From contig CBDCIT010000014.1 of NCBI GenBank assembly GCA_965217615.1, forward strand, positions 186,001 to 250,000: a stretch of 64,000 bases of DNA. The letters run 5' to 3'. Shown here piece by piece: positions 26,184-35,609 of this stretch. Each line of letters begins with the position of its first letter. The first letter of the stretch is position 1. Origin of the DNA: CAVOAK01 sp965217615. Its GTDB lineage: Bacteria; Pseudomonadota; Alphaproteobacteria; UBA8366; CAVOAK01. The notes below the pieces were generated by a model. It was not told the origin of the DNA. It was given only the letters and a program-made list of their open reading frames with translations, and did not search any database. A program made the position numbers and the translations under genes.

Positions 26184-27533
26184 TGTCGCTAACACACGAT
26201 ATGACCGGTCTATGTAACAGATGATCTGTCCGGTTTTAGATTTCCCCCAAATCTGGAGGAATCGGATGCACCGGACGGAGCAGTTGCAGGGACTGAGATT
26301 GATGAAGTTCGAGGATGTCTACGGACGTTGTTATCGGGGTGATTTGAGCCAGGCCGAGGCCTCGGAGATCCTGGGCATGTCGGAGCGGACGTTCCGGCGC
26401 TGGCGGGAGCGCTATGAGGCCGAGGGTGCCGCGGGTTTGTACGACCGGCGCCTTGGGCGGGTCTCGGCGCGCCGCGCGCCGGTGGACGAGGTGATGCGGG
26501 TGCTGGAGCTGTTCGAGACGCGCTACCCGGACTTCACGGCCAAGCACTTCCACGAGAAGCTGGTCTGCGAGCATGGCTTCGGGCTGAGCTACAACTGGCT
26601 TCGCCTGAGCTTGCAGGCGCACGGCAAGATCAAGCCGGCGCCCAGGCGCGGGGCGCACCGCCGGAAGCGGCCGCGCCGACCGGTGGTGGGGATGATGCTG
26701 CACCAGGACGGCTCGAGCCACGAGTGGGTTGCGGGCCAGTGGTGGGATCTGATCGTGACCATGGACGATGCGACATCGGAGGTCTATTCGGGCTTCTTCG
26801 CGTTGCCGAGGAGGGCACGATGAGCACGTTCCGCGGGCTCGGCGAGGTGATCGCCGAAAACGGGCTGTTCTGCTCGCTCTACGCCGATCGGGCCTCGCAC
26901 TACTGGCACACGCCCGAGGCAGGCGGCGGTGTGGACAAGGACAACCCGACCCAGATCGGCCGGGCCTTGGCGCAGCTCGGCATCGAGTTGATCGCGGCCT
27001 ATTCGCCGCAGGCCCGGGGCCGCTCGGAGCGCATGTTCGGGACCTTGCAGAAGCGCCTGCCCCAGGAGCTGCGCCTCGCCGGGATCGCCACCATGGCCGA
27101 GGCCAATCGCTTTCTCGAGGAGCTCTTCTGGCCGGCGCACAACGCCCGCTTCGCCCGCCCGGCCGCGGACACCGGCTCGGCCTTCGTGGCTTTTGCCGGC
27201 ACGCTCGAGGACATCCTCTGCGCCCAGGAGGACCGCGTCGTCGCGGGCGACAACACCGTGCGCTACAAGAACCGCACGCTGCAGATCCCGGCCGATCGCC
27301 ACCGCCACCACTACGTCAAGGCGCAGGTCCGGGTGCACGAATATCCCGACGGCCACCTGGCCGTCTTCCACGGACCCAGGTGTCTGGCGCGCTACCGCGC
27401 CGACGGCGAAACCATCGACGACGACAGGCTCCAGGCCGCGTGACCCGCTTCGACGCGACCGAGCCAAACCACCACAACAGAAGCGGTCAATTCATATGGT
27501 ACATAAAGCGGTCAACTCAGTTTGTTATCGACA
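26184..27533 (+). mobile_element. IS1202/ISNCY-type insertion sequence, copy A (1350 bp)
   Basis: Ends are TGTCGCTAACACAC (left) and TGTCGATAACAAAC (right, inverse). The flanks share a 16-bp direct repeat with one mismatch, fitting the long target duplications known for part of the IS1202 family. Copy B (41544-42891) is 2 bp shorter. The extra 2 bp lie inside the transposase gene of copy A and break it. Confidence 0.87.
26266..27443 (+). pseudogene. IS1202/ISNCY-type transposase, 2-bp insertion (copy A)
   Basis: It starts MHRTEQLQGLRLMKFEDVYG at 26266. At about 26800 copy A has CTTCTTCGCGTTGCC where copy B has CTTCTTCGTTGCC, so the frame ends early in ALPRRAR and resumes in another frame (EEGTMSTFRGLGEVIAENGL). 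The rve-type DDE set is split: D in MMLHQDGSSHEWV, D in LYADRASHYWHT and E in ARGRSERMFGTLQKR. A start at ATG 26820 could make the distal part alone. Confidence 0.88.
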
Positions 27534-27549
27534 CATGTTGGGTATGCGG
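27534..27549. repeat. Right target duplication of IS1202-type copy A
   Basis: CATGTTGGGTATGCGG; see the left copy at 26168-26183. The single T/A difference is the only mismatch. Confidence 0.85.
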
Positions 27550-27584
27550 TTGCCATCGGCGAAATGTTCGCTTAATGTTCTGTC

Positions 27585-28523
27585 ATGCCCAGCCGCTGGA
27601 AGTACGACCGCCCGATGTCCCGCGCCGCCTTCGAGGCGCGCTTTCCCGATGAAGCCTCCTGCGCTCGGCATCTCGCAGCCAAGCGCTGGCTCGACGGCTT
27701 CGTCTGCCCCGCCTGCGGCCATGACAGGGGCTGGGAACTGAAGCGTCGCCGGGCGAGCTGAGAATGTGCGGCCTGCGGGAAGGAGACTTCGGTGACCGCA
27801 GGCACGATCATGCACCGCAGCCACTTGCCCCTGAAGACCTGGTTGATGGCCGTTCACATCGTGACCAGCCACTCGAACGGTATCTCCGCCCTGCAACTCC
27901 AGGCCCAGCTCGGGCTCGGCAGTTACAAGAGTGCCTGGCTCCTGCTGCACAAGCTGCGCCGTGCCATGGTCGATCCGGATCGCAGCCTGCTTGAGGACCT
28001 GGTCGAGATCGATGAGGCCACCCTACCGTTCCGCACCGTAAAAGACCCGACCACAGGCGGGCAAGGTCGCAGCCCGCAAGGCAAGATGCGCATTGCCGGC
28101 GCGGTCGAGCTATCGCCCGAGGGCGAGCCACGTCGCATCCGGCTGGCGCCGATCGGGGATTTCTCCGCGCGCAGCCTTCATGCCTTCGTTGCCGGGACCT
28201 CGGCGCCGGGCGCGCGGGTAATCACCGATGGCTAGAGCGGTTATTGCGGCCTGCCCGACCACGACCACCAGCCCAAGGTCGTCGGTGCAACGCCCGCCCA
28301 TCTCGTGCTGATCTGGATCCATCGTGTGTTCTCGAACCTGAAGCGCTGGGCGCTCGGAACCTTCCATGGCCTGCGCCGCGCCCATCTGCGCCGCTATCTC
28401 GACGAGTTCGTGTTCCGCTGGAACCGCCGCCGCCACACCGCAACGGCCTTCGACACCCTGCTCGGCATCGGCACGCGCCTCCGACCCGCCGACTACCGCG
28501 ATATCGTCGGACAACGCGTCTGA
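27585..28523 (+). pseudogene. IS1595-family transposase with two in-frame stops
   Basis: One frame runs from ATG 27585 to 28523, broken by TGA at 27759-27761 and TAG at 28233-28235. It shows the family's N-terminal zinc ribbon (FVCPACGHDRGW and then CAACGKETSVTAGTIMHRS), the segment LPLKTWLMAVHIVTSHSNGI and an ISXO2-like core (VEIDEATLPF, RVFSNLKRWALGTFHGLRRA, LDEFVFRWNRRR). Bases 27548-27584 probably hold its left end. The right end is not recognisable and may have been lost when IS21 copy B arrived at 28729. Confidence 0.88.
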
Positions 28524-28728
28524 CCCTGGCAGGCCGGGCGCCAGCCACCGCCCGCCCTCCGATCCGCCTCAATCGGGGCCGAATACCGTCCCTCCAGCCT
28601 GCCTGACAGCACTCGAAACCAACTTCCCCAAGTCCAAAAGGCTCCCGCACATCGCCCGGCACGGTTCAAGAACCGTGCCTGGAACGTAGAAGGCCGATCA
28701 ACATCTGGTGTGACCGGAAGCAGAGGGT
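28524..28728. other. Non-coding stretch between IS1595 relic and IS21 copy B
   Basis: It contains a short hairpin (GGCACGGTTC-AAGAACCGTGCC region near 28660) but no gene I can support. It is probably leftover of the IS1595-type element. Confidence 0.5.
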
Positions 28729-28874
28729 TGTCAATCGGCGTGCAATATTGACCCCCTATCGGCGTGCAATATTGACCCCCTGAGTGGCACGGCGGAGGTT
28801 GTCCCGGTAGTCAATAGGGGGGACCCGAGCGGCTTCGTGTAGCGCCTTGCGGTGCGCGGAGCGAAGCCGCGTGG

Positions 28875-28894
28875 GCTTGACGTATACGTCAAGC
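28875..28894. repeat. 20-bp perfect palindrome in IS21 copy B
   Basis: Same self-complementary GCTTGACGTATACGTCAAGC as at 14340-14359 in copy A. Confidence 0.6.
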
Positions 28895-28942
28895 CTGTTG
28901 ACCCACCGGGGCAAGCGGGCCGCAGGCACGGCCGGCGGCCGG

Positions 28943-29658
28943 TCAGGAGCGGTTCTTGAAGCGCCAGCTCTCGTTTCGATGATCTCGCAATGGTGGGTCA
29001 GGCGGTCGAGCAGCGCGGTGGTCATCTTGGGGTCGCCGAAGACGGAGGGTCATTCGCCGAAAGCGAGGTTGGTGGTGACGATGATCGAGGTGCGCTCGTA
29101 GAGCCGGCTCATCAGGTGGAACAGCAGCTGGCCGCCGGCCTGGGCGAAGGGCAGGTAGCCGACTTCGTCGAGGATGACGAAGTCGCGTCGGACGAGTTGG
29201 TCCGCGGTACGGCCTTGGCGTCCGGAGCGGAGTTCGGCCTCGAGGTGGTTGACCAGATCGACGACGTTGTAGCAGCGGCCACGGGTGGCCTTGCGGATGC
29301 AGGACCGCGCGATGGCGACGGCGAGATGGGTCTTGCCGGTGCCGCCGACCAGCACGATGTTGCGCTTGCTCTCCAGGAAGTCGCCGCCGGCGAGTTCCTG
29401 GATCAGGGGCTCATTGCCCGGGGAAGCGGCGAAGTCGAAGTCGGCCAGCTCCTTGGCCGTCGGCAGCTTGGCGGACGTCATCTGGTACTTGATGGAGCGC
29501 GCCTGCTTGTCGGCGACCTCGGTCTGCAGCAGCGTACCGATGATCTGTTGCACCGGATGACGGCGCTTGAGCCCGTCGGCGAGGATGTCGTCGTAGGCGG
29601 CGCGCATGCCTGCAAGCTTCAGCGCCGTCATCATCGCCAGCACATCATGACGCTCCAT
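28943..29658 (-). pseudogene. istB: IS21 helper ATPase IstB, nonsense mutant (copy B)
   Basis: The start matches copy A (RHDVLAMMTALKLAGMRAAY) and has the same shortened P-loop VLVGGTGKTHLA. At about 29050 the family's FGEWPSVFG reads FGE then TGA, a tryptophan-to-stop change against copy A, leaving 202 residues. The original end would be near 28943. IstB is needed with IstA for IS21 transposition, so this copy should be unable to move on its own. Confidence 0.88.
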
Positions 29659-31153
29659 GACCGGCCTCCCTCAGGCGGTCGTAGCGGCGGCAGTCGGCCA
29701 CCGGCTGGTGGCGAAGCTGCAGGCCCTCGGGCGTTGGGATGGCCGGCGGCTGCTGCTGCTGGCACTGCCGGGCGAGGATGTTGAGCACAACATCAGCGCT
29801 GCAGGCGCCGCAGGCGAGCGCTTCGGCGCAGGCCGCCTCGACCGCCTCCAGCCCGTCCTCCAGCACCGCCGCGAGGATCCTCACGAACTGCCTGTCACCG
29901 TCGTTGCAACCCGTCAGCCGAGCCCGTATGCGGCCCAGCGCGCCGGGCAGTTGCCAACCCTTGAAAGGCGCGCCATTCCTCAGCGCACCGGGCTTCCGTG
30001 TCAGGATCGGCACGTAGTGCCATGGATTGCAGGCGATCTCACCGCGTCCAAAGCTCCGGGGGTGTTCGGCAACAGTCTCGCCATCCTGGCGGATGACAAT
30101 ACGATCGGCATAGGCCCGCACGTCGACCGTCCGCCCGACGGCGCGGGCCGCCACGCTGTAGTGGTTGTTGTCGAAGCGCACCAGACAGGTCTTGGAGACC
30201 GATACCTCGGTGGCGTGGAAGCCGTCGAAGGGGCCGCGATAGGCCATCAGGAAGGGCCGCTCCTCCTCGAACACCTGCCACACCGTCTTGCCCTCGATCG
30301 TCGGATGCGGCCGCTTCTTGGCGTCCTCGATACACCGATCCATCAGCCACGCGTTGATCTCGGCGTAGGAGCCGCCCCGCGGGATGGGCACGAACAGGCG
30401 GCCGCGGACGTCACCCACCTGCCTCTCGACCTGGCCCTTCTCCCAGCCCGCACCCGGAGTGCACGCCACCGGCTCCACCAGATGGTGGGAGCACAGCTCC
30501 AGAAAGCGCCGGTTGTAGGCGCGCTCCTTGCCCACGAAGACCATGCTCACCGCCGTCTTCATGTTGTCGTAGATGCCCCGCCGGCAGACCCCGCCGAAGA
30601 AGTGGAAGGCCCGATCATGCGCCTCGAACACCATCTCCTGGCTCTCGCGCGGGAAGATCTGAACCAGCTGCATACGGCTGTAGCAGAGCCGCATGTGCGC
30701 CGCCTTCACCTTGGTCGTCACACCCGACAGGCGCGCGTATTCGTGGCTCCAGTCGAACTGGTAGGCCTCGCCGGGATCGAAGCTCAGCGGCACAAAACCC
30801 TGCGACGGCGACAACAGCCGCCGACGCCAGATCCTGGCGTAGCGGCGCACCGCGTCGTAGCCGCCGCCATAACCCAGAGCCGCAAGGTCTTCATGAATCC
30901 GCAGCAGAGAAAAGCGGTCCCGGCGCGGCTTCTTCTCGTTGGCCTCAAGCCGGCGCTCCAGCTCCTCCACCCACGGCCCAAGCTTCGGCAGCGGCTGGAT
31001 CTTGCGCGCGTAGCTGTAGGAGGTCTCATCGCCCCGTACCACCTTGCGCACCGTGTTCTTCGAAACCCTCAAATCCCGGGCGATCTTCTTGATCGGAACG
31101 CCCTTCACCAGATGATCCCGACGGATCCGCGCAATCGTCTCCACAACCAGCAT
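29645..31153 (-). CDS. istA: IS21 transposase IstA (copy B)
   Basis: This 502-residue protein is nearly the same as copy A (differences such as AHDRAFHF). The DDE residues are present in YQFDWSHEY, GIYDNMKTAV and EKGQVERQVGDVRG. The frame is complete. It overlaps the istB start. Confidence 0.92.
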   Translation of the reverse strand: MLVVETIARIRRDHLVKGVPIKKIARDLRVSKNTVRKVVRGDETSYSYARKIQPLPKLGPWVEELERRLEANEKKPRRDRFSLLRIHEDLAALGYGGGYDAVRRYARIWRRRLLSPSQGFVPLSFDPGEAYQFDWSHEYARLSGVTTKVKAAHMRLCYSRMQLVQIFPRESQEMVFEAHDRAFHFFGGVCRRGIYDNMKTAVSMVFVGKERAYNRRFLELCSHHLVEPVACTPGAGWEKGQVERQVGDVRGRLFVPIPRGGSYAEINAWLMDRCIEDAKKRPHPTIEGKTVWQVFEEERPFLMAYRGPFDGFHATEVSVSKTCLVRFDNNHYSVAARAVGRTVDVRAYADRIVIRQDGETVAEHPRSFGRGEIACNPWHYVPILTRKPGALRNGAPFKGWQLPGALGRIRARLTGCNDGDRQFVRILAAVLEDGLEAVEAACAEALACGACSADVVLNILARQCQQQQPPAIPTPEGLQLRHQPVADCRRYDRLREAGHGAS

Positions 31154-31271
31154 CTCCCCCACCTCGTCTGTCCAAACAACAAGGTGTGTTCAAGAGCACA
31201 AAACCAGGGGGGTCAATTTTGGACGCCGATTACCCCACCAAGGGGGTCAATATTCCACGCCGATCAACACC

Positions 31272-32522
31272 TTAAGGGGTTTCCTCGAATGCATGGTAGT
31301 CGATTGGTTTGTTGATATCGATCGATCGATCGCTGCTTGGCATAGGGTATTTCAGCCCGCTGCCGCAATTGAAGAGCACGGTTGACTCGCTCGCGTCAAT
31401 GAGGCCCTGCTGCAGCGCCTTTTGATAGGCAGCGAGGGTTGCAGCGCCCTCCGGGCCCATCAGGAATCCATCTTCAGAAGCCGCCGCGATTTGCGCTGCA
31501 GCGATTGCATCGTCGTCCACAGCGATCGCAAAGCCGCCGCTCTTTCGCACGGCCTCTAGGATGAGGAAGTCCCCGATCGCAGCCGGTACGCGTATTCCGC
31601 TGGCGATTGTGTGGGCGTCCTGCCAGACTTCGGCATGCTCCCGGCCTTCCTCGAACGCCTTGACGATCGGCGCACAGCCAGAGGCTTGCACAGCAATCAT
31701 TCGCGGTCTGTGCCCGTCGATCCAGCCGATTGCCTCAAGTTCCTTGAAAGCTTTCCACATGCCGATCAGGCCGGTACCGCCGCCAGTGGGATAAAAGATC
31801 GTGTCCGGAAGCCGCCAACCCAATTGCTCGGCCAACTCGAGGCCCATGGTTTTCTTGCCCTCGATCCGGTACGGCTCCTTAAGAGTTGAGACGTCGAACC
31901 AACCCAAATGCGGCGTGCCGCCACCAACGATCTGTCCGCAGTCGTTGATCAGTCCGTTGACTCGCCAAACCTTCGCGCCTTGAAGAGCGATCTCACGGAC
32001 ATTGACCTCGGGTGTGTCATCTGGACAGAACACAAACGCTTCTATGCCGGCGCGACTACAATAGGCAGCGAGCGCAGCTCCTGCGTTGCCATTGGTTGGA
32101 ATGGCCATGCGCTTAATACCAAACTCTCTGGCCATGCTGACGGCTATGGCCAGACCTCGCGCCTTGAACGAGCCTGTAGGCAGACGGCCTTCATCCTTGA
32201 CGATGATGCGCTCCGCGCCGAGAGACCGCACGCTTCGCCGCAGCGGAACGAGCGGCGTCATGATCTCGCCTAGAGAGACGATGTTTGCCACTTTTCTGAC
32301 CGGCAAGAACTCCCTGTAGCGCCATAGATTGCCTTCGCGCGACAACAGGTCTTGTTTGGTTATTGTCTTTGACAAAGCCTCCAAATCATAGCGGACAAGG
32401 AGTGGCTTGCCGGTGTCGGAAAGGCCGTTGGGGCGATCTGCTGGGTAGTGCTTACCCGTCTGACTGCACTCCATGTGTGTCGTGAAGGTCGATCGTTCGC
32501 TGGCGGTATTGGATTCCAACAT
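31272..32522 (-). CDS. PLP-dependent threonine synthase-like protein
   Basis: ATG 32522 follows GGAAGC and gives 416 residues. It belongs to the tryptophan-synthase-beta fold of PLP enzymes. The Schiff-base lysine is in GRLPTGSFKARGLAIAVS, the asparagine loop is IPTNGNAGAALAAYCSRAGI, the phosphate loop is YPTGGGTGLIGMWKAFKE and the tail has LMGPEGAATLAAYQKAL. These marks fit threonine synthase, which converts O-phosphohomoserine, but related threonine or diaminobutyrate ammonia-lyases look alike. It lies next to a Rieske oxygenase relic on the same strand and far from any hom/thrB gene, so a catabolic role is possible. IS21 copy B sits 2 bp behind its stop codon. Confidence 0.82.
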   Translation of the reverse strand: MLESNTASERSTFTTHMECSQTGKHYPADRPNGLSDTGKPLLVRYDLEALSKTITKQDLLSREGNLWRYREFLPVRKVANIVSLGEIMTPLVPLRRSVRSLGAERIIVKDEGRLPTGSFKARGLAIAVSMAREFGIKRMAIPTNGNAGAALAAYCSRAGIEAFVFCPDDTPEVNVREIALQGAKVWRVNGLINDCGQIVGGGTPHLGWFDVSTLKEPYRIEGKKTMGLELAEQLGWRLPDTIFYPTGGGTGLIGMWKAFKELEAIGWIDGHRPRMIAVQASGCAPIVKAFEEGREHAEVWQDAHTIASGIRVPAAIGDFLILEAVRKSGGFAIAVDDDAIAAAQIAAASEDGFLMGPEGAATLAAYQKALQQGLIDASESTVLFNCGSGLKYPMPSSDRSIDINKPIDYHAFEETP

Positions 32523-32629
32523 GGACAGCTTCCGGTAATGGCTTTGGTCGGTGTTCAGCGTTGTGCCGTGCAAAGAAAATGGGCGCCTGACGCGGCGCCC
32601 GTATTCTTTTGGTGTAGGAGCGACGTGCG

Positions 32630-33837
32630 TCAGGCGCCCAATGTATCCAACACCTGATTATGAAAGTAGCGGATGTTGCGTTCCCACACCGGCGAGAATA
32701 CTACCTCGTCGGCGACCGGCGACTGCCGCGCGATCTGCTGCACTTCCCAGATGCCGAAATCTTGGCTGCGAATACCGTCACGCCCAGTGACCGAGCGAGT
32801 CTTGCCGAGCCAGAGGTCGAGAACCTTTTCGCGCCCTGCCCTGGCATTCTTGGCGCTTGCGGCTTCGCCGACGAAGAAAAATCCCAACTTCGCCATCGTG
32901 CGGTCGGGTGCGAGCGGATCGGTGATGACCGACGCGATATGGTTCGGCGCGAGTGTCACCGTGACGTTCGGGAAGATGATGCTGGTTGATCCACTGCGAT
33001 CGGCGTCCCGCTTGTCCGGGACGAGCGGCAGGAGATTTCCGCCCGGGCGGAAATCGTCACGTTTTCCATCATTCCTGCGCTGCAAGGTAACGAGATTCTT
33101 CGCCTGGACGGTATCCATCTTTGGAATGCCGGTCTTAAGGTCCAAGTCGTCAGAAATCTTGTTGAAGATGCCTTTGTGGACCCAGACGTGATGGTAGGTA
33201 TCCCAGTTGTCGTTCTGCAGCTTCCAGTTCGCATCGAACGGCCAATCCTCGCGATGACCGGCGCGTGTCGCGGCAATATCGTAGCCATCAATGAGCTCGA
33301 CCATTGAGGCTACATGCTGCTCGATGGGGGGTGCGTTACCATCCATGTTGACGAAGATCCAGTGGTGCCAGACCGCGCAGCGCACCGGCACCAGGCCATA
33401 CTTGCTCCAGTCGAGGTTCGTGTTGCGGCCGTTCTTGGTGCCATCGAAATAGGGGATCGCCTTCAGCTTGCCGTCGAGGTCATGGGCCCAGGCATGATAC
33501 GGGCAGGTCAGCGACGTCAGACCCTTGCCAGGTTCCGTCAGGACGAGTGTCGCGCGATGCCGGCAGACGTTGTGGAACGCCTTGATCTCACCCGTCTTGT
33601 TGCGCACAAGGATGATCGGCAGCTTGCCCACCATGATCGGCATCGCATCACCGGGCTTGGGGATGTCGCACTCAAAGCCGACCCCATCCAAGTGCGGGGG
33701 AAAAACTGCTCCTGCTCGAGCTCGAAAAACTCCTGGCTCGTATAGGCAGCACCCGGCAGACCGCCCGCCTTCTCAAACGGCCGGCGGACCGCCGCAATCG
33801 CCTTTTTCCCAAGTATCTCTTCTGCCGTCCGCGTCAT
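32630..33837 (-). pseudogene. Rieske oxygenase alpha subunit, frameshifted
   Basis: The N-terminal frame (ATG 33837) encodes RTAEEILGKKAIAAVRRPFE and TSQEFFELEQEQFFPRTWMG and then shifts. The next frame resumes with VGFECDIPKPGDAMPIMVGK and covers the Rieske site (FHNVCRHRATLV, LTSLTCPYHAWAHDLDG) and the NDNWDTYHHVWVHKGIFNK iron site. The one-base loss falls in the GGGG run at about 33682-33685. It is a paralogue of the intact protein at 22423. If the base is a sequencing fault the gene would be whole, about 401 residues. Confidence 0.88.
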
Positions 33838-33905
33838 CGAAAATTCCTTTCAAACTCGGCCATGCACCAGGATATTGGCTCTATTTGGCCTACCGCGCGG
33901 AATCA

Positions 33906-33919
33906 TTGATGTATATCAA
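33906..33919. promoter_or_regulatory. FNR/FixK-type box, TTGAT-N4-ATCAA
   Basis: TTGATGTATATCAA matches the FNR/FixK consensus exactly and lies 69 bp upstream of the Rieske gene's ATG at 33837, a plausible activator position. IS1182 copy B starts 127 bp further up. No FNR-like regulator is visible in the window. Confidence 0.5.
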
Positions 33920-34046
33920 GCTACTTATGCAATTCTACACCGTGAGCTGGGGAAATCTATCATGGCGGTGATTACGATGTCATGTGGTCGGAAAACCCCA
34001 CATTATCGTCGCCCGACTCGTCTCCTACGCCCTAATCGAGCCTTAA

Positions 34047-35490
34047 CAGCCCGTTGATTAAGTGGCTTTTTCCGGCTCTCACCCCCAGATGAAGAATGCG
34101 GCGGCGAAAGCCGACTGGCCGCTTTGCGAAACCCCCCGTGCCACCAGCATGGCCCCGGTGGGCGTGAGCAGAACGAAAATACCGCCATATCCGCCCGCCA
34201 CGGCCTCCCGCAGGGTGCCGGCGCCGATGAGCTGGCGCATCAGTAACGATAGATTGTGGCCGGCGACGTGGAGCAGGTATCGCTTGTGCACATTCTCTCG
34301 CCCGCGCAACCAGGTTCGTCGCATGCCGCCACGATCGAGGTTGTGGGCAAAGCAGCGCTCGACGATCTCGGCGCGCAGCTTGAAGGCCTCGCGGGCGACC
34401 CCGGACTTGAGCCGCGCACGGTTGTTGGTGACCGCGCGCCGCGCCGCCTCATCACCGTGCCAGCGCGAAAAGCCGGTCTGCTTGGGCGCCGCGATCCGGG
34501 TCTTCCAGGGACTGTCGTCCAGAGCCCTCAAGACCGCCCGTGAGTGATAACCTTTGTCGGCGACGCATTCGGCCGGGTCCTCCGACGTCGGTGCCGCATC
34601 CACCGCCCCGAGGTTTGCCTCGGCCTTCGCCAGGGTCTTGGAAAGCGTCGTGGTGTCGCCCTCATCGGCCGGGTGCAGCTCGGCCGCCACCACCGCGCCG
34701 GTGTCCAGATCCACCGCGTGCTCGGGCTTGTAGGCCAGATGCGTCGTGCCGTCCTTCATCTTGGCGATCTTGGCCTCGGGGTCGCTCTTCGAAACCCAAT
34801 CCGTGTTGGAAAGCTTCTTGCCCTTGCGCTTCCGCTCTAGACGCGCCAGATCCTCGGCCGTGGGTGTCTCGACGCCGCTTTCCCGGGCCAGGCGCTCCAG
34901 CATCTCCCGGTAGCCTTCGCCGTTGGCGCGCCGCACGATGTTCCGCAGCGCCGCGTTGGCCTCCATGGTCGAGGCATCGACGCCGATGCGCTCGCCCTTG
35001 ATCAGCCCCGCCTCGGCGATCAGCACCAGAACCCAGTCGAAGACCGCCGCGTGGACTTCATGGGGCAGGCGCGTGCGGCTTCGTGACAGCCAGGAATGGT
35101 CCGGTACCCGATCACGGCTCCCCAGTCGCAGGAACGCCCGCAGCGAAAGCGAGTCCGAGCAGCGCCACTCCAGACCGCGCTCGCTGTCGATGCCCTCGAA
35201 GTAGCCCACCAGGTGCATCCGGAAATAGCGCCCGGGCGGCACCGAGGGCGCGCCCATCCGGGCCGCGTAATAAGGCCGGCAGCTCGCCTCGGCAAAGGCG
35301 TCGAAGCCGCCCTCGATCAGCACCGACTGCAAGCGGTCATAAAACACATGACCCGGAGAGCGCGGCATCTCCGACCAGCTCACCATCAGATCCCCCTGAC
35401 CAGCCTTCTGCCGTCCCATCGCCATCGGCAAACCCCCCTGCAAATCAGGGAACCAGAGAATCAGACGGCGCCGACTTAATCAACGGGCTG
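34047..35490 (-). mobile_element. IS1182-type insertion sequence, copy B (1444 bp)
   Basis: The ends begin CAGCCCGTTGATTAAGT as in copy A. TTAA is duplicated at 34043-34046 and 35491-35494, a clean 4-bp target repeat. It inserted in a non-coding stretch. The copy is in the same orientation as copy A, 31.4 kb away, so recombination between the two would remove everything between. Confidence 0.92.
34079..35425 (-). CDS. IS1182-family transposase (copy B)
   Basis: The 448-residue product is almost identical to copy A (AGLIKGE and APTSEDP are among the differences). The catalytic residues are in IGVDASTMEANAA, ECVADKGYHSR and AEIVERCFAHNLDRGG. The start at 35425 has the same G-rich ribosome site as copy A. 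Confidence 0.92.
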   Translation of the reverse strand: MAMGRQKAGQGDLMVSWSEMPRSPGHVFYDRLQSVLIEGGFDAFAEASCRPYYAARMGAPSVPPGRYFRMHLVGYFEGIDSERGLEWRCSDSLSLRAFLRLGSRDRVPDHSWLSRSRTRLPHEVHAAVFDWVLVLIAEAGLIKGERIGVDASTMEANAALRNIVRRANGEGYREMLERLARESGVETPTAEDLARLERKRKGKKLSNTDWVSKSDPEAKIAKMKDGTTHLAYKPEHAVDLDTGAVVAAELHPADEGDTTTLSKTLAKAEANLGAVDAAPTSEDPAECVADKGYHSRAVLRALDDSPWKTRIAAPKQTGFSRWHGDEAARRAVTNNRARLKSGVAREAFKLRAEIVERCFAHNLDRGGMRRTWLRGRENVHKRYLLHVAGHNLSLLMRQLIGAGTLREAVAGGYGGIFVLLTPTGAMLVARGVSQSGQSAFAAAFFIWG

Positions 35491-35609
35491 TTAAGACAGA
35501 CGAATTTAGCCTCGCAGATTGCACTTTACCCTTGAACTGCAACGTGTTAGTGCAATATTCTCGTATGGAAGGCAATTTCGTTTAGCGCCTCCAAGAACGG
35601 AGAGTAGTG

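Larger units (their letters stand above)
28729..31269 (-). mobile_element. IS21-family insertion sequence, copy B (2541 bp)
   Basis: Both TGT ends match copy A, with the element in reverse orientation. The 8-bp flanks are CAGAGGGT on the left and CCTTAAGG on the right and do not match, so the copy has no target duplication. It therefore marks a rearranged junction. Its right end is 3 bp from the stop codon of the threonine-synthase-like gene at 31272. Confidence 0.92.
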
